Source: an uncultured Chloroflexota bacterium (lineage in GTDB: Bacteria; Chloroflexota; Chloroflexia; Chloroflexales; Chloroflexaceae). Taken from it: a DNA stretch of 36,625 nucleotides. Shown one piece after another: positions 25,061 to 32,311 of the stretch; the first letter of the stretch is position 1, and each line of letters opens with the position of its first letter. Position numbers and translations under genes: made by a program. The notes beneath the pieces were generated by a model. The model saw nothing but the letters and a program-made list of their open reading frames with translations, searched no databases and was not told the origin of the DNA. The stretch is from positions 1 to 36,625 of the forward strand of contig CAKZKA010000027.1 of NCBI GenBank assembly GCA_937120965.1. Reading direction: 5' to 3'.

Positions 25061-25980
25061 GCCTGGCCATTCCCGATGCCACCACCCGACCCGAGGCGCC
25101 CCGCACCTACCCGTTCAGCGTCAGCGTCGTGATCCCCGCCTTCAACGAGGCGCACAACATCGGCGCCGTGGTGCAGCGTGTGCGCGCCGCTCTGCCCGAC
25201 GCCGAGATCCTTGTGGTGGACGACGCATCGCACGACGGGACTGCCGCCGCGGCGCTGGCCGCCGGGGCCCGCGTCGAGCGCCACCCCACCAACCGCGGCA
25301 ACGGCGCGGCGGTCAAGACTGGCATTCGACGCGCCAGCGGCGACGTGATCCTGCTGATGGACGCCGATGGTCAGATGGACCCGCGCTACATCCCTGACTT
25401 GCTTGGCGGCATCGCCGCCGGCTACGACATGGTCGTCGGCGCGCGTACCCGCGCGACCCAGGGCGATACCCTGGCGCGTCGGCTCGGCAACCGCGCGCTC
25501 GACGCCCTCGGCGGCTACCTGGTAGAAGCCGACGTGCGCGACCTCACCAGCGGCTACCGGGCCATGCGCCGCGACGTGATTATGGAGTTCCTGCATCTGC
25601 TCCCCAATCGCTACTCCTACCCAACCACCAGCACCCTGAGCCTGCTCAAGGCCGGCTACTGCGTAGGCTTTGTGAACATCGAGGGTCAGCGACGCCAGGG
25701 TGGGCGAAGCGGCCAGAAGCTCTTCAAGAACGGGGTCAGGTTCGGACTGATCATGCTGCGGATCATCTCTCTGTTTGCGCCCCTGCGGGTCTACTTTCCG
25801 ATCGCGCTGGGCATGTTCGCGTTGAGCTTGCTGGCCTACATCGCCAGCGTGGCGGTCAACGGCGTCTGGCTCAAGATCCCCAACGCTACCGCCGCCCTGT
25901 TCGTTGGCGGCATCATTGTTTTTATGTTCGGCCTGCTGGCTGAACAGATCGCCGCGCTCCGGTTCCAGCGGCGCGAGTGA
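25057..25980 (+). CDS. Polyprenyl-phosphate sugar synthase-like glycosyltransferase (GT2, DPM1/GtrB type)
   Basis: This 307-residue protein has a GT-A catalytic domain (SVVIPAFNEAHNIG at about 24-37, ILVVDDASHDGT, NRGNGAAVKTGI, and the metal-binding MDADGQMDP at about 106-114). LTSGYRAMRRDV follows. Two C-terminal transmembrane helices come last (FPIALGMFALSLLAYIASVAV; ATAALFVGGIIVFMFGLLAEQIA). This matches enzymes that move a hexose or mannose from a nucleotide sugar to polyprenyl phosphate on the cytoplasmic face. The ATGA overlap with the GT-C gene and the four-base gap to the next gene mark one operon: donor synthesis, transfer and a possible lipid translocase. The sugar is unknown. Confidence 0.88.
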   Translation: MSLAIPDATTRPEAPRTYPFSVSVVIPAFNEAHNIGAVVQRVRAALPDAEILVVDDASHDGTAAAALAAGARVERHPTNRGNGAAVKTGIRRASGDVILLMDADGQMDPRYIPDLLGGIAAGYDMVVGARTRATQGDTLARRLGNRALDALGGYLVEADVRDLTSGYRAMRRDVIMEFLHLLPNRYSYPTTSTLSLLKAGYCVGFVNIEGQRRQGGRSGQKLFKNGVRFGLIMLRIISLFAPLRVYFPIALGMFALSLLAYIASVAVNGVWLKIPNATAALFVGGIIVFMFGLLAEQIAALRFQRRE

Positions 25981-25984
25981 GCGC

Positions 25985-26989
25985 ATGAAAAAGTACTTAC
26001 CTCTCCTGCTGCGTCTACTCGGCCCTGCGCTGCTCATCCTCTTTCTCGCCAACGCGAACCTTGAGCAACTCTGGGAGAGCCTGCGTACCGCTCAAGCCTG
26101 GCCGATCGCACTCTCGTTGCTGCTGATGCCGCCCTTCGTCATGATCAAGTCCTGGCGCTGGCTGCGGATCATGCGCGAAGCAGGGCTGCAACTCGACTTT
26201 CGTACCGCCTGCGGCCTGTACACGGTCGGGTTGTTTTATGGCGCCACGACGCCCGGACAGGCCGGCGATCTGCTCAAGGCGGTGTACTTGCGGGAGCGCG
26301 ATCAGCCGCTGGCGCCAGCGATGCTGAGCGTGGTGCTCGATCGGCTTTTCGATCTGCTGGTGATGGCCGCCTTCGGCACCCTGGGCATCTTCGCGCTGGG
26401 CCGGTTGCTTCCCAGCCGGGAACTGCAAACCGCGCTGGTGCTTGCCATGGCCCTGGGCCTGGCGGCGCTGACCGTTGTTCTGGTTGCCCGGAGACCGCGA
26501 GCATGGATGCTGACCGTCGTGCTGCCACGCTTTGCGCCGGGTTTCACCGCCACGCTGAACCGCTGGAACAGCCAGCTCCACGGCCTGAGCCTGCGCCCGG
26601 CGCTGGTGGTTGAACTGACCCTGCTCTCCCTGGGCTCGGCTGCCTTCACCTTCCTACGGCTCTGGCTGCTCTTCCTGGCCTTGAGTCTCGATCGCGTGCC
26701 CCTGCCTGTGGTCGTGGGGGTTTCGGCGCTGACCGCCGTGCTTCAGGTGCTGCCGATCTCGATTGCGGGGGTGGGCGTGCGCGATGCAGCGCTGATTGCG
26801 GTGTTGCTACCCTATGGTTATACAACCGAACAGGCGCTGGCGTTGTCGGCGCTCTTTTTACTGATCAATGTGCAGCATATTCTCGTGGGCTTTATTGTCT
26901 CGTTCTGGTACCCTCTGACCCGCCGCCCCGCGCGAGAAATCGATGTATCGCGCGATGGCAACACTGCTGCGGGGTCGAGTGATATGTAA
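25985..26989 (+). CDS. LPG-synthase-like transmembrane protein (UPF0104/AglD-like)
   Basis: This 334-residue protein has about eight hydrophobic helices and the marks of the lysylphosphatidylglycerol synthase transmembrane family: TTPGQAGDLLKAVYLRER (about 90-107), LSVVLDRLFDLLVMAAFG (about 117-134) and the C-terminal PISIAGVGVRDAALIAVLLPYG. It lacks the catalytic acyl-tRNA domain of MprF, so it is the flippase-like half only. Members often sit beside polyprenyl-phosphate sugar synthases, as here (four-base gap). They are thought to help move or position the lipid-linked sugar; that is the suggested role. ATG 25985 begins the first helix. Confidence 0.88.
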   Translation: MKKYLPLLLRLLGPALLILFLANANLEQLWESLRTAQAWPIALSLLLMPPFVMIKSWRWLRIMREAGLQLDFRTACGLYTVGLFYGATTPGQAGDLLKAVYLRERDQPLAPAMLSVVLDRLFDLLVMAAFGTLGIFALGRLLPSRELQTALVLAMALGLAALTVVLVARRPRAWMLTVVLPRFAPGFTATLNRWNSQLHGLSLRPALVVELTLLSLGSAAFTFLRLWLLFLALSLDRVPLPVVVGVSALTAVLQVLPISIAGVGVRDAALIAVLLPYGYTTEQALALSALFLLINVQHILVGFIVSFWYPLTRRPAREIDVSRDGNTAAGSSDM

Positions 26990-27008
26990 CGGTTGAGTAC
27001 ATGAGCCG

Positions 27009-27017
27009 TGCTACAAT
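27009..27017 (+). promoter_or_regulatory. Extended -10 promoter for the methyltransferase operon
   Basis: TGCTACAAT, the same nine bases as the -10 part of the promoter at 16442-16450, lies 254 bases upstream of the first methyltransferase. A TTGAGT only 13 bases upstream of the hexamer is too close to act as a -35. Confidence 0.45.
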
Positions 27018-27059
27018 ACATTTCAGGAAAGAAAGCAGGCGAAGCCCGCTGCCCCCGCA

Positions 27060-27200
27060 ATCCCCGCTAGACGTTTATGCGGCTGCGCCGCGCAGATGAA
27101 CATTAACTTACTTCTGGGAGGGTTGCGCCGTCCAAAACCCAAAGGGAGGGAGATGAAGAAACCTGGTTTTCCCACGCCTCCTGCGTGGGAGGGCTGCCCC
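27060..27200. repeat. Diverged composite repeat
   Basis: In reversed order it holds the GCGGCTGCGCCGCGCAGATGAA module (about 27078-27099), a damaged GGGAGGGTTGCGCCGTCC palindrome (about 27117-27134), and a worn palindrome around 27154-27172 (AAGAAACCTGGTTTTCCC). The palindrome copies here are more decayed than elsewhere. Confidence 0.55.
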
Positions 27201-27271
27201 CTCCTGGACCCTCCCGGCGCGGAGGGCTGGCCAGCCCTGGCAAGCAGGGGCAGTGAGCCGGAGCTGGCGCC

Positions 27272-28039
27272 ATGACGTTCGACCCACCCTACGAGCGCTA
27301 CGCGCCTCTGTACGACCGAAGCGGCCAGATGCGCTTTGCTGTGCTGGTGCATCTCTACCTGCGCGACCTGCTGCGTCAGCACCCGGTTGGTGGCCGGCGC
27401 GCCCTGGATCTCGCCTGTGGCACCGGCACGCTGGCGTTGCTGCTTGCCGCTGATGGATGGGAAGTTATCGGCCTGGACCGGTCGGCGGCGATGCTGGCCG
27501 AAGCCGCCGCCAGGGCCGCCAGCGCAGACGAACCCGTGCGCTTCATTCACGGCGACATGCGCGACCTGGAGGGCCTGGTCCCGGCGGCGATGTTCGATCT
27601 GGTGACGTGTAGCTACGACAGTTTGAACTACATGCCCACTGAGGCCGACCTGGCAGCCTGCTTCCGCGCCGTCGCCAGCGCGCTGGCGCCCGGAGGGCTG
27701 TACGTGGCCGACCTGAATACGCGCCACTTCCTGGAGCACGACTGGGGAGCGTGCATGATCCAGGAGTACGATGGCTATGTGCAGATCGAACGGAGCCACT
27801 TCGACCCCGCATCGGCGCGGAACCGCATGGTGCTGACCGGCTTTGTGGGTGACGACGACACGGGCTACGAGCGTTTCGACGAACTGCACGTCGAGTACGC
27901 CTACCCCCCCGAAACGGTTACGGCGCTGATGGAACGGGCCGGGCTGCGCGTTGAAGCTCTGTACGACAGTTTTACCCTCCAGCCGCCCGGCCCGCGCACC
28001 CAGCGCATCTTCTGGGTCGCACGCAAACCCTGTGAGTGA
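27272..28039 (+). CDS. Class I SAM-dependent methyltransferase
   Basis: This 255-residue soluble protein has the Rossmann methyltransferase order. Motif I is ALDLACGTGT (44-53), the acidic end of beta-2 is WEVIGLDRS (63-71), and DMRDL follows. Motif IV is FDLVTCSYDSLNYM and post-motif LAPGGLYVADLNTRHFL completes the pattern. The N-terminus (PPYERYAPLYDRSGQMRF) is the common form of methyltransferase-11/25-like enzymes. The substrate is unknown. The stop overlaps the possible upstream GTG start of the menG gene, so both are likely translated from one mRNA. A quinone or small-molecule substrate is plausible from context only. ATG 27272 lacks a strong ribosome site. Confidence 0.87.
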   Translation: MTFDPPYERYAPLYDRSGQMRFAVLVHLYLRDLLRQHPVGGRRALDLACGTGTLALLLAADGWEVIGLDRSAAMLAEAAARAASADEPVRFIHGDMRDLEGLVPAAMFDLVTCSYDSLNYMPTEADLAACFRAVASALAPGGLYVADLNTRHFLEHDWGACMIQEYDGYVQIERSHFDPASARNRMVLTGFVGDDDTGYERFDELHVEYAYPPETVTALMERAGLRVEALYDSFTLQPPGPRTQRIFWVARKPCE

Positions 28040-28047
28040 GGAGTGCC

Positions 28048-28764
28048 GTGAGCGTACTGCCAGCTCTCGATGAGAAGGCCGAATACGTTGAGCGCATGTT
28101 CAGCCGGATCGCCCCGGGCTACGATCGGATGAACCGGGTGATGACCTTTGGGCTCGACCAGCGCTGGCGCCGGCGGGTCGTCGAGCAGGTTGCCCCTCCG
28201 GTTGGCGGTCGGGCCCTCGACGTGGGTACGGGTACGGGAGACTTTTTGCTCGAACTGGCGGCCTGGACCCGCGAGGGTCTTGTGGTCGGCGTGGACTTTA
28301 CCGTGCCGATGATGGCCGCCGGTCGAGGGAAACTGGCGCACCTGGAGGGCAGACGGGCCGCCTTTGTTGGCGGCGACGCCCTGCGACTGCCCTTTCCCGA
28401 CAACACCTTTGATGCCATCACTACTGGCTTCGTGCTGCGGAATGTGACCGACATCCCACAGGCCCTGCGCGAAATGTACCGCGTGGCACGTCCCGGCGGC
28501 GTTATGGCCTGCCTGGAAGTCGCCCGCCCGAAACACGCGCTGGTACGGCTGGGCCATCGGCTGTACTTCGAGGGCGTGGTGCCCTGGATCGGACAGATCA
28601 TCGGCGGCGATCGGCGAGCCTACACCTACCTGCCGCAATCGGCGCGGGCCTTTCCGTCGCCGGAGCGTCTGGCAACAATGATGGGCGAGGCCGGGTGGCG
28701 ACACGTGACGTACCGGCTCTTGAGCCTGGGAGCAGTGGCGATCCACGTGGGCGCAAAAATCTGA
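28048..28764 (+). CDS. menG: Demethylmenaquinone methyltransferase MenG/UbiE
   Basis: This 238-residue enzyme adds the C-methyl group in the last step of menaquinone synthesis. Family marks are VERMFSRIAPGYDRMNRVMTFG at the N-terminus, RALDVGTGTGDFLLELA (about 54-70), VVGVDFTVPMM and the diagnostic TTGFVLRNVTDIPQALREMYRVARPGG. QIIGGDRRAYTYLPQSARAFPSPE lies near the end. GTG 28048 is preferred because GAGGAG precedes it by four bases; GTG 28036 would overlap the previous stop. Without ubiquinone genes nearby, a menaquinone role is favoured. Confidence 0.93.
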   Translation: MSVLPALDEKAEYVERMFSRIAPGYDRMNRVMTFGLDQRWRRRVVEQVAPPVGGRALDVGTGTGDFLLELAAWTREGLVVGVDFTVPMMAAGRGKLAHLEGRRAAFVGGDALRLPFPDNTFDAITTGFVLRNVTDIPQALREMYRVARPGGVMACLEVARPKHALVRLGHRLYFEGVVPWIGQIIGGDRRAYTYLPQSARAFPSPERLATMMGEAGWRHVTYRLLSLGAVAIHVGAKI

Positions 28765-28803
28765 GCGCGGCGCTGAAAGAATTGCATTGAAGAAAGGCAA
28801 CCC

Positions 28804-29649
28804 ATGTCGAACCAGCATCACGAACTTCCGCCTCGACATGAGAACCTGATGCAGCAGCGACTACGCAGATCGCGAAGGGAGGTGATTGATGGTGAGTTTG
28901 ATGATCCGTTCTACGATCAGCCGCTGCCGCGTCAGCGTAGATTCAAGAGCTATGGGCCGCGCATCGGCCCTGGTTACCCCGGCTGGTTTGCCCGGATCAG
29001 GCTGTACCGCCTACTCGGCGGCCTGGCGACTCTGCTGATCGGCATCTTTGCCCTCAATTACTTCCTGACAGGGATGGGATTATTCTTGCGGCTTCCCAAC
29101 CTTGGACAGGTGGTGGCCACCCCGACCCCTACCGTACTCTCAGGCGCGGCAGTGGTGCAGCGCATTCAGGCCCTCAGCCGGCTGGAAACTGCGTCGTACA
29201 CTGTGCAGACGGTGATCGAAGTGCAGCAGAAGCAGGGTAACCCGCTGTTTGATTTTTTTGCCGGTGACGCCTTGCTGCTCATCGCTCATGGCTCGGTAGT
29301 GGCAGGTATCGATCTGAGCGCGATGAAAGACAGTGATGTTACCACCTCCCCCGACGGACGCACCATTACCGTGCGGTTGCCGCCTGCGCGGATCCTCAGC
29401 ACCAGCCTGAATAACGCCAGGACACGGGTCTACAGCCGCGATCGGGGCTGGTTCGCGCCGGAGAACAAGGATTTGGAAACCCGGGCACGACAGGAGGCGG
29501 AAGCGCAGATCCTGCACGCTGCCTGCGAAGATGGGGTGCTGAGCAAAGCTACGGAGCAGGCTGGAGCAACGCTAGAGCAATTTCTGAGCCTGATCGATGG
29601 CGTGACGATTATCGTCCAGACTGCGCCGCCCGGACCGTGTATCGAATAG
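28804..29649 (+). CDS. DUF4230-family membrane-anchored protein
   Basis: This 281-residue protein has a charged cytoplasmic N-terminus (1-62) and one transmembrane helix (about 69-90, LGGLATLLIGIFALNYFLTG). The extracytoplasmic domain of the DUF4230 type follows: VVQRIQALSRLETASYTVQTVIEV, GDALLLIAHGSVVAGIDLSAMKDSDV, ITVRLPPARILSTSLNN and TRARQEAEAQILHAACEDG. The function of the family is unknown; its fold is thought to be membrane-associated and beta-rich. A ribosome site AAAGG lies six bases before ATG 28804. It follows menG by 39 bases on the same strand and so may share its mRNA. Confidence 0.85.
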   Translation: MSNQHHELPPRHENLMQQRLRRSRREVIDGEFDDPFYDQPLPRQRRFKSYGPRIGPGYPGWFARIRLYRLLGGLATLLIGIFALNYFLTGMGLFLRLPNLGQVVATPTPTVLSGAAVVQRIQALSRLETASYTVQTVIEVQQKQGNPLFDFFAGDALLLIAHGSVVAGIDLSAMKDSDVTTSPDGRTITVRLPPARILSTSLNNARTRVYSRDRGWFAPENKDLETRARQEAEAQILHAACEDGVLSKATEQAGATLEQFLSLIDGVTIIVQTAPPGPCIE

Positions 29650-29826
29650 AGCGCTCTACAGCCTGCAAGCTGCAACCGGGACATCGCTCCAGCGAGTGCA
29701 GAGCGGGTCGGGAAACTTTGCCGGCTACCCTTCCTGCCCTGGCTTCTCTTCGGAACATATAGCCAGTATCCCGTGCCGTCCGGATCTCGGGTATCATGGG
29801 ATGCGTAACAACTAGAGACGTAACGT
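29650..29826. promoter_or_regulatory. Upstream region of the OmpR-like regulator with possible -10 and direct repeat
   Basis: TATCAT at 29792-29797 may be a -10 box. CGTAAC occurs twice, at 29804-29809 and 29819-29824, 15 bases apart between that box and the ATG. This is the kind of direct repeat an OmpR-type dimer could bind, so autoregulation is possible. No other element is evident. Confidence 0.25.
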
Positions 29827-30561
29827 ATGCACCGAGGCCAGCATGGCTCGGCGCTAAAGATCGCGCATATGGTTCCTCCTGCCAGCATTCTCGTCTCCGG
29901 TCTGGGCGAGAGTACCCATGACTATCTCGTGCCGCGCCTGGTGCAAGAGGGCTACCAGGCAAGGCTGGCAGTTGGCCTGAAACACACACTGGAACTCCTG
30001 CGTAGCCGGGTCAATCTCCTCCTGCTTGACCTGCCCTCGGCGGACGAGGTGATTCACGTTCCTACCATCCGCGCAGCCTGTTCGGCGACGATGATCATCA
30101 TTGGCCCGGCGCGCAACGACCGGCTGGTGGTCAGCGCGCTGGACCTGGGCGCCGACGATTATGTGCAGCGCCCCTTTCGCACCGATGAACTGCTGGCGCG
30201 CATCCGGGCCCAACTCCGGCGCCGTAACGGCCAATCAGGTGCGCTGGTATTTGGCCTGCTGAGCCTCGACCTGCAAGGGCGCCGGGCCATGCACGCCGGG
30301 CAGCCGGTTGAGCTAGAGCCTCATGCCTTGACCCTGCTGACTCTGCTGGCGAGCCGTCCAGGTTATCCGTATCCTGGTGATGTGCTGGCCGAGCGTCTGT
30401 GGGGATCGTGCGACCAGGGCAGCCTGGCGCGCCTTGCGGCCACGGTGGAGTATTTGCGCGCCCTGATCGAGCCCGATCCCCGGTCGCCAGTGATCCTTGG
30501 CGGCGACATCGGGCAGGGGTACTGGCTGAGTCATATGACGCAGGCGCGCAACGCCGATTAA
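29827..30561 (+). CDS. OmpR-like winged-helix regulator with degenerate receiver domain
   Basis: This 244-residue protein has a receiver-like domain (about 19-132) and a C-terminal winged-helix DNA-binding domain (about 140-236: LVFGLLSLDLQGRR, ELEPHALTLLTLLASRPGYPYPGDVLAERLWG). The presumed phospho-acceptor Asp68 is present in LLLLDLPSAD. However, the usual acidic pair after the first strand is replaced (ILVSGLGES), the Thr/Ser position reads GPARND, and the switch lysine is an arginine (DDYVQRPF, Arg115). Phosphorylation by a kinase is therefore doubtful and none is encoded nearby. A start at Met15 (29869) is also possible. Targets are unknown; self-regulation or the neighbouring genes are guesses. 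Confidence 0.85.
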   Translation: MHRGQHGSALKIAHMVPPASILVSGLGESTHDYLVPRLVQEGYQARLAVGLKHTLELLRSRVNLLLLDLPSADEVIHVPTIRAACSATMIIIGPARNDRLVVSALDLGADDYVQRPFRTDELLARIRAQLRRRNGQSGALVFGLLSLDLQGRRAMHAGQPVELEPHALTLLTLLASRPGYPYPGDVLAERLWGSCDQGSLARLAATVEYLRALIEPDPRSPVILGGDIGQGYWLSHMTQARNAD

Positions 30562-30620
30562 GGTATCGTCCAAACCCAATCCGGCGTTCAGCTCCACCAC
30601 CGGTTGGGGGAGGGGGGAAA

Positions 30621-30773
30621 CCTTTCAGGTGTAGCGTTTCTGGCGGATGGCCTCCTGATGGGCTGCTGGTCCTCACCCCCCTGCCCCCCCTTCGGCTCCG
30701 CTCAGGGCAGGCCTCTCCCTGAGCGGGAGAGGGGGGTATGTGGTTGGCGTTACGATGCGCCGGCTCCGCTGAC
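30621..30773. repeat. Dispersed repeat, inverted copy of 16899-17027
   Basis: This segment matches the 16.9-kb copy on the opposite strand. It begins CCTTTCAGGTGTAGCGTTTC and ends with GCGCCGGCTCCGCTGAC. It carries an extra stretch of about 23 bp, including TTCGGCTCCGCTCAGGGC, absent from the other copy. Immediately upstream is half of a family palindrome (GGGGGAAACC). The repeats fill the gap 30562-30788. Confidence 0.75.
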
Positions 30774-30788
30774 CTGCCGCGTGGGGGT

Positions 30789-31010
30789 TTAGCGCCGCTC
30801 CACGGTGGTTGCCATATTCATCAGGTACGTCACACGCACGGCATCGCCAGGACGTGGTTCGGCATAGATGCTTTCGGCGCCGATCCGCGCCTGGCGTGGT
30901 TGCGACTCGCCCACGTGGGTGTAGACCAGATCGTACAGAATCGTACCGTGAATGCTGATGGGCTGAACGGCGTTCAGGATGGCGTCTGCTGTACCGCTAA
31001 CAATCATCAT
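30789..31010 (-). CDS. Small protein of unknown function at the end of the M16 operon
   Basis: This 73-residue, mostly beta-looking soluble protein has a balanced composition (ISIHGTILYDLVYTHVGES, ESIYAEPRPGDAVRVTYLMN). It has no membrane segment or cysteine. GGAAG lies a few bases before two consecutive ATG codons (31010 and 31007), a good ribosome site. It starts 23 bases after the stop of the non-catalytic M16 gene on the same strand and so likely belongs to that operon. I do not recognise the family. A partner or inhibitor of the peptidase is possible but not shown by the sequence. Confidence 0.6.
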   Translation of the reverse strand: MMIVSGTADAILNAVQPISIHGTILYDLVYTHVGESQPRQARIGAESIYAEPRPGDAVRVTYLMNMATTVERR

Positions 31011-31033
31011 CGCTTCCGGTGTAGATAATCAGG

Positions 31034-32311
31034 TCACGAGTTCTCAGCCGGGGGACCGGCTACTGCCAGCACGTACCGCTCGGTAGACAGGTAGCGACGG
31101 GCGGCGTTGGCGATCTGATCGCCACTGACGGCGCCGATGATCGCCGGATAGCGCTCGATAAAATCGAGGCCCAGCCCGAAGCGCTCAATTGCCAGCAGCG
31201 CCGCAGCGATGCCGTCGTTCGTTTCCAGGCTCAACACCAGGCTGCCGGTGAGATAGTCCCGAGCGTCGGAGACCTCCTGTTCTGTGGGGCCTTCCGCCAC
31301 GAAGCGCGCCACTTCGTGCAACAGGGCCTCGATCGCCCGTTCCACATTGGCCGGGTTGACGCCCGCCACCGCCGACCAGGGGCCGGCGCCCACATCGGCG
31401 TCGAGGTTGCTGTAGCAGTAGTAGGCCATCCCCTGCTCCTCGCGCACGTTCTCGCCGAGGCGGCCCCCGATCCCCAGGCGCCCGAGGATCATGTTTGCCA
31501 TCATGGCCGGGTAGTAGTCCGGATCGGTACGGCGCAGGCCATGCACGGCCCAGACGACATCGGATTGGATCTTGCCGCTCATGGGCACATCGCGGCGCAG
31601 CGCGGCGTTCAACGGGGGAACCGGCGGCAGATCCAGGCCAGGCGGTGGACCCACCGGTGGCCAGGCGCCCAGGGAGGACTCCAGGGTAGCGATGACCGCC
31701 TCCGGCTCAACATCGCCTACGATCGCCACGGTCGTGGCGGCGGGATGGTAAAGCTGATGGAAACGCAGCAGATCCTCGCGCATCAGGGCCTGCACGGTCT
31801 CAATGGTACCGCTGGTGAGGCGACTGTAGGGATGCTCAGAGGGATAGAGCAAAGCGCGGGCGGCGCGCCAGGCCTGTGTACTGGTCTCCTGTTCGCTCTC
31901 GCGCAGGGCGGTGAGAAACTGGCCGCGCAACTTCTCAACCTCGTGGGGTGGAAAGGTTGGCCGGGCCAGCATATCGGCCAGAATGGCGAGGATCAGCGGC
32001 AGATCTTCCACCAGGGCCTTGCCGGCAAAGCCGGTGGTGTGCAGCCCGCCGCCAGCGTTCACGCTACAGCCGCGCTCCTCGGTCTCGGCAACGATCTGCT
32101 GAAAGGTACGCTCCCCGGCCCCGCGGATCAGGGCCGCGCCGGTAAAGGCAGCCAGGCCATTCTGAGAGGCCGTCTCGTGGACCGCGCCCACCTGCACCTC
32201 CCCGCGCACGCTCACCGTCGGCGCGCTCGGATTGCGCTGGATCAACGCCACCAGGCCGTTTGCGGCAACATAGCGTGTCGCCCCGGCGATGCCACGCGAC
32301 TCAGGCGCCAT
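31034..32311 (-). CDS. M16-family peptidase homologue, non-catalytic subunit
   Basis: This 425-residue protein has the two-domain M16 (insulinase/processing-protease) fold: TRYVAANGLVALIQRN at the start, a long helical middle, and in the C-terminal half LGRLGIGGRLGENVREEQGMAYYCYSNLD, the Arg/Tyr substrate-grip motif. At the place of the zinc-binding HxxEH it reads GLAAFTGAALIRGAGE, so it cannot bind zinc. Such proteins pair with a catalytic partner, encoded directly upstream. ATG 32311 overlaps the partner's stop by 11 bases and has GGAG eight bases upstream. Open frame beyond (to 32392) lies inside the partner gene. Confidence 0.9.
   Translation of the reverse strand: MAPESRGIAGATRYVAANGLVALIQRNPSAPTVSVRGEVQVGAVHETASQNGLAAFTGAALIRGAGERTFQQIVAETEERGCSVNAGGGLHTTGFAGKALVEDLPLILAILADMLARPTFPPHEVEKLRGQFLTALRESEQETSTQAWRAARALLYPSEHPYSRLTSGTIETVQALMREDLLRFHQLYHPAATTVAIVGDVEPEAVIATLESSLGAWPPVGPPPGLDLPPVPPLNAALRRDVPMSGKIQSDVVWAVHGLRRTDPDYYPAMMANMILGRLGIGGRLGENVREEQGMAYYCYSNLDADVGAGPWSAVAGVNPANVERAIEALLHEVARFVAEGPTEQEVSDARDYLTGSLVLSLETNDGIAAALLAIERFGLGLDFIERYPAIIGAVSGDQIANAARRYLSTERYVLAVAGPPAENS

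Noticed and set aside
29650-29826. Riboswitch upstream of the OmpR-like gene
   Set aside because: GGGAAACTTTGCCGGCTACC looked suggestive, but it does not match the cores of cobalamin, c-di-GMP or other common riboswitches, and there is no terminator/anti-terminator.
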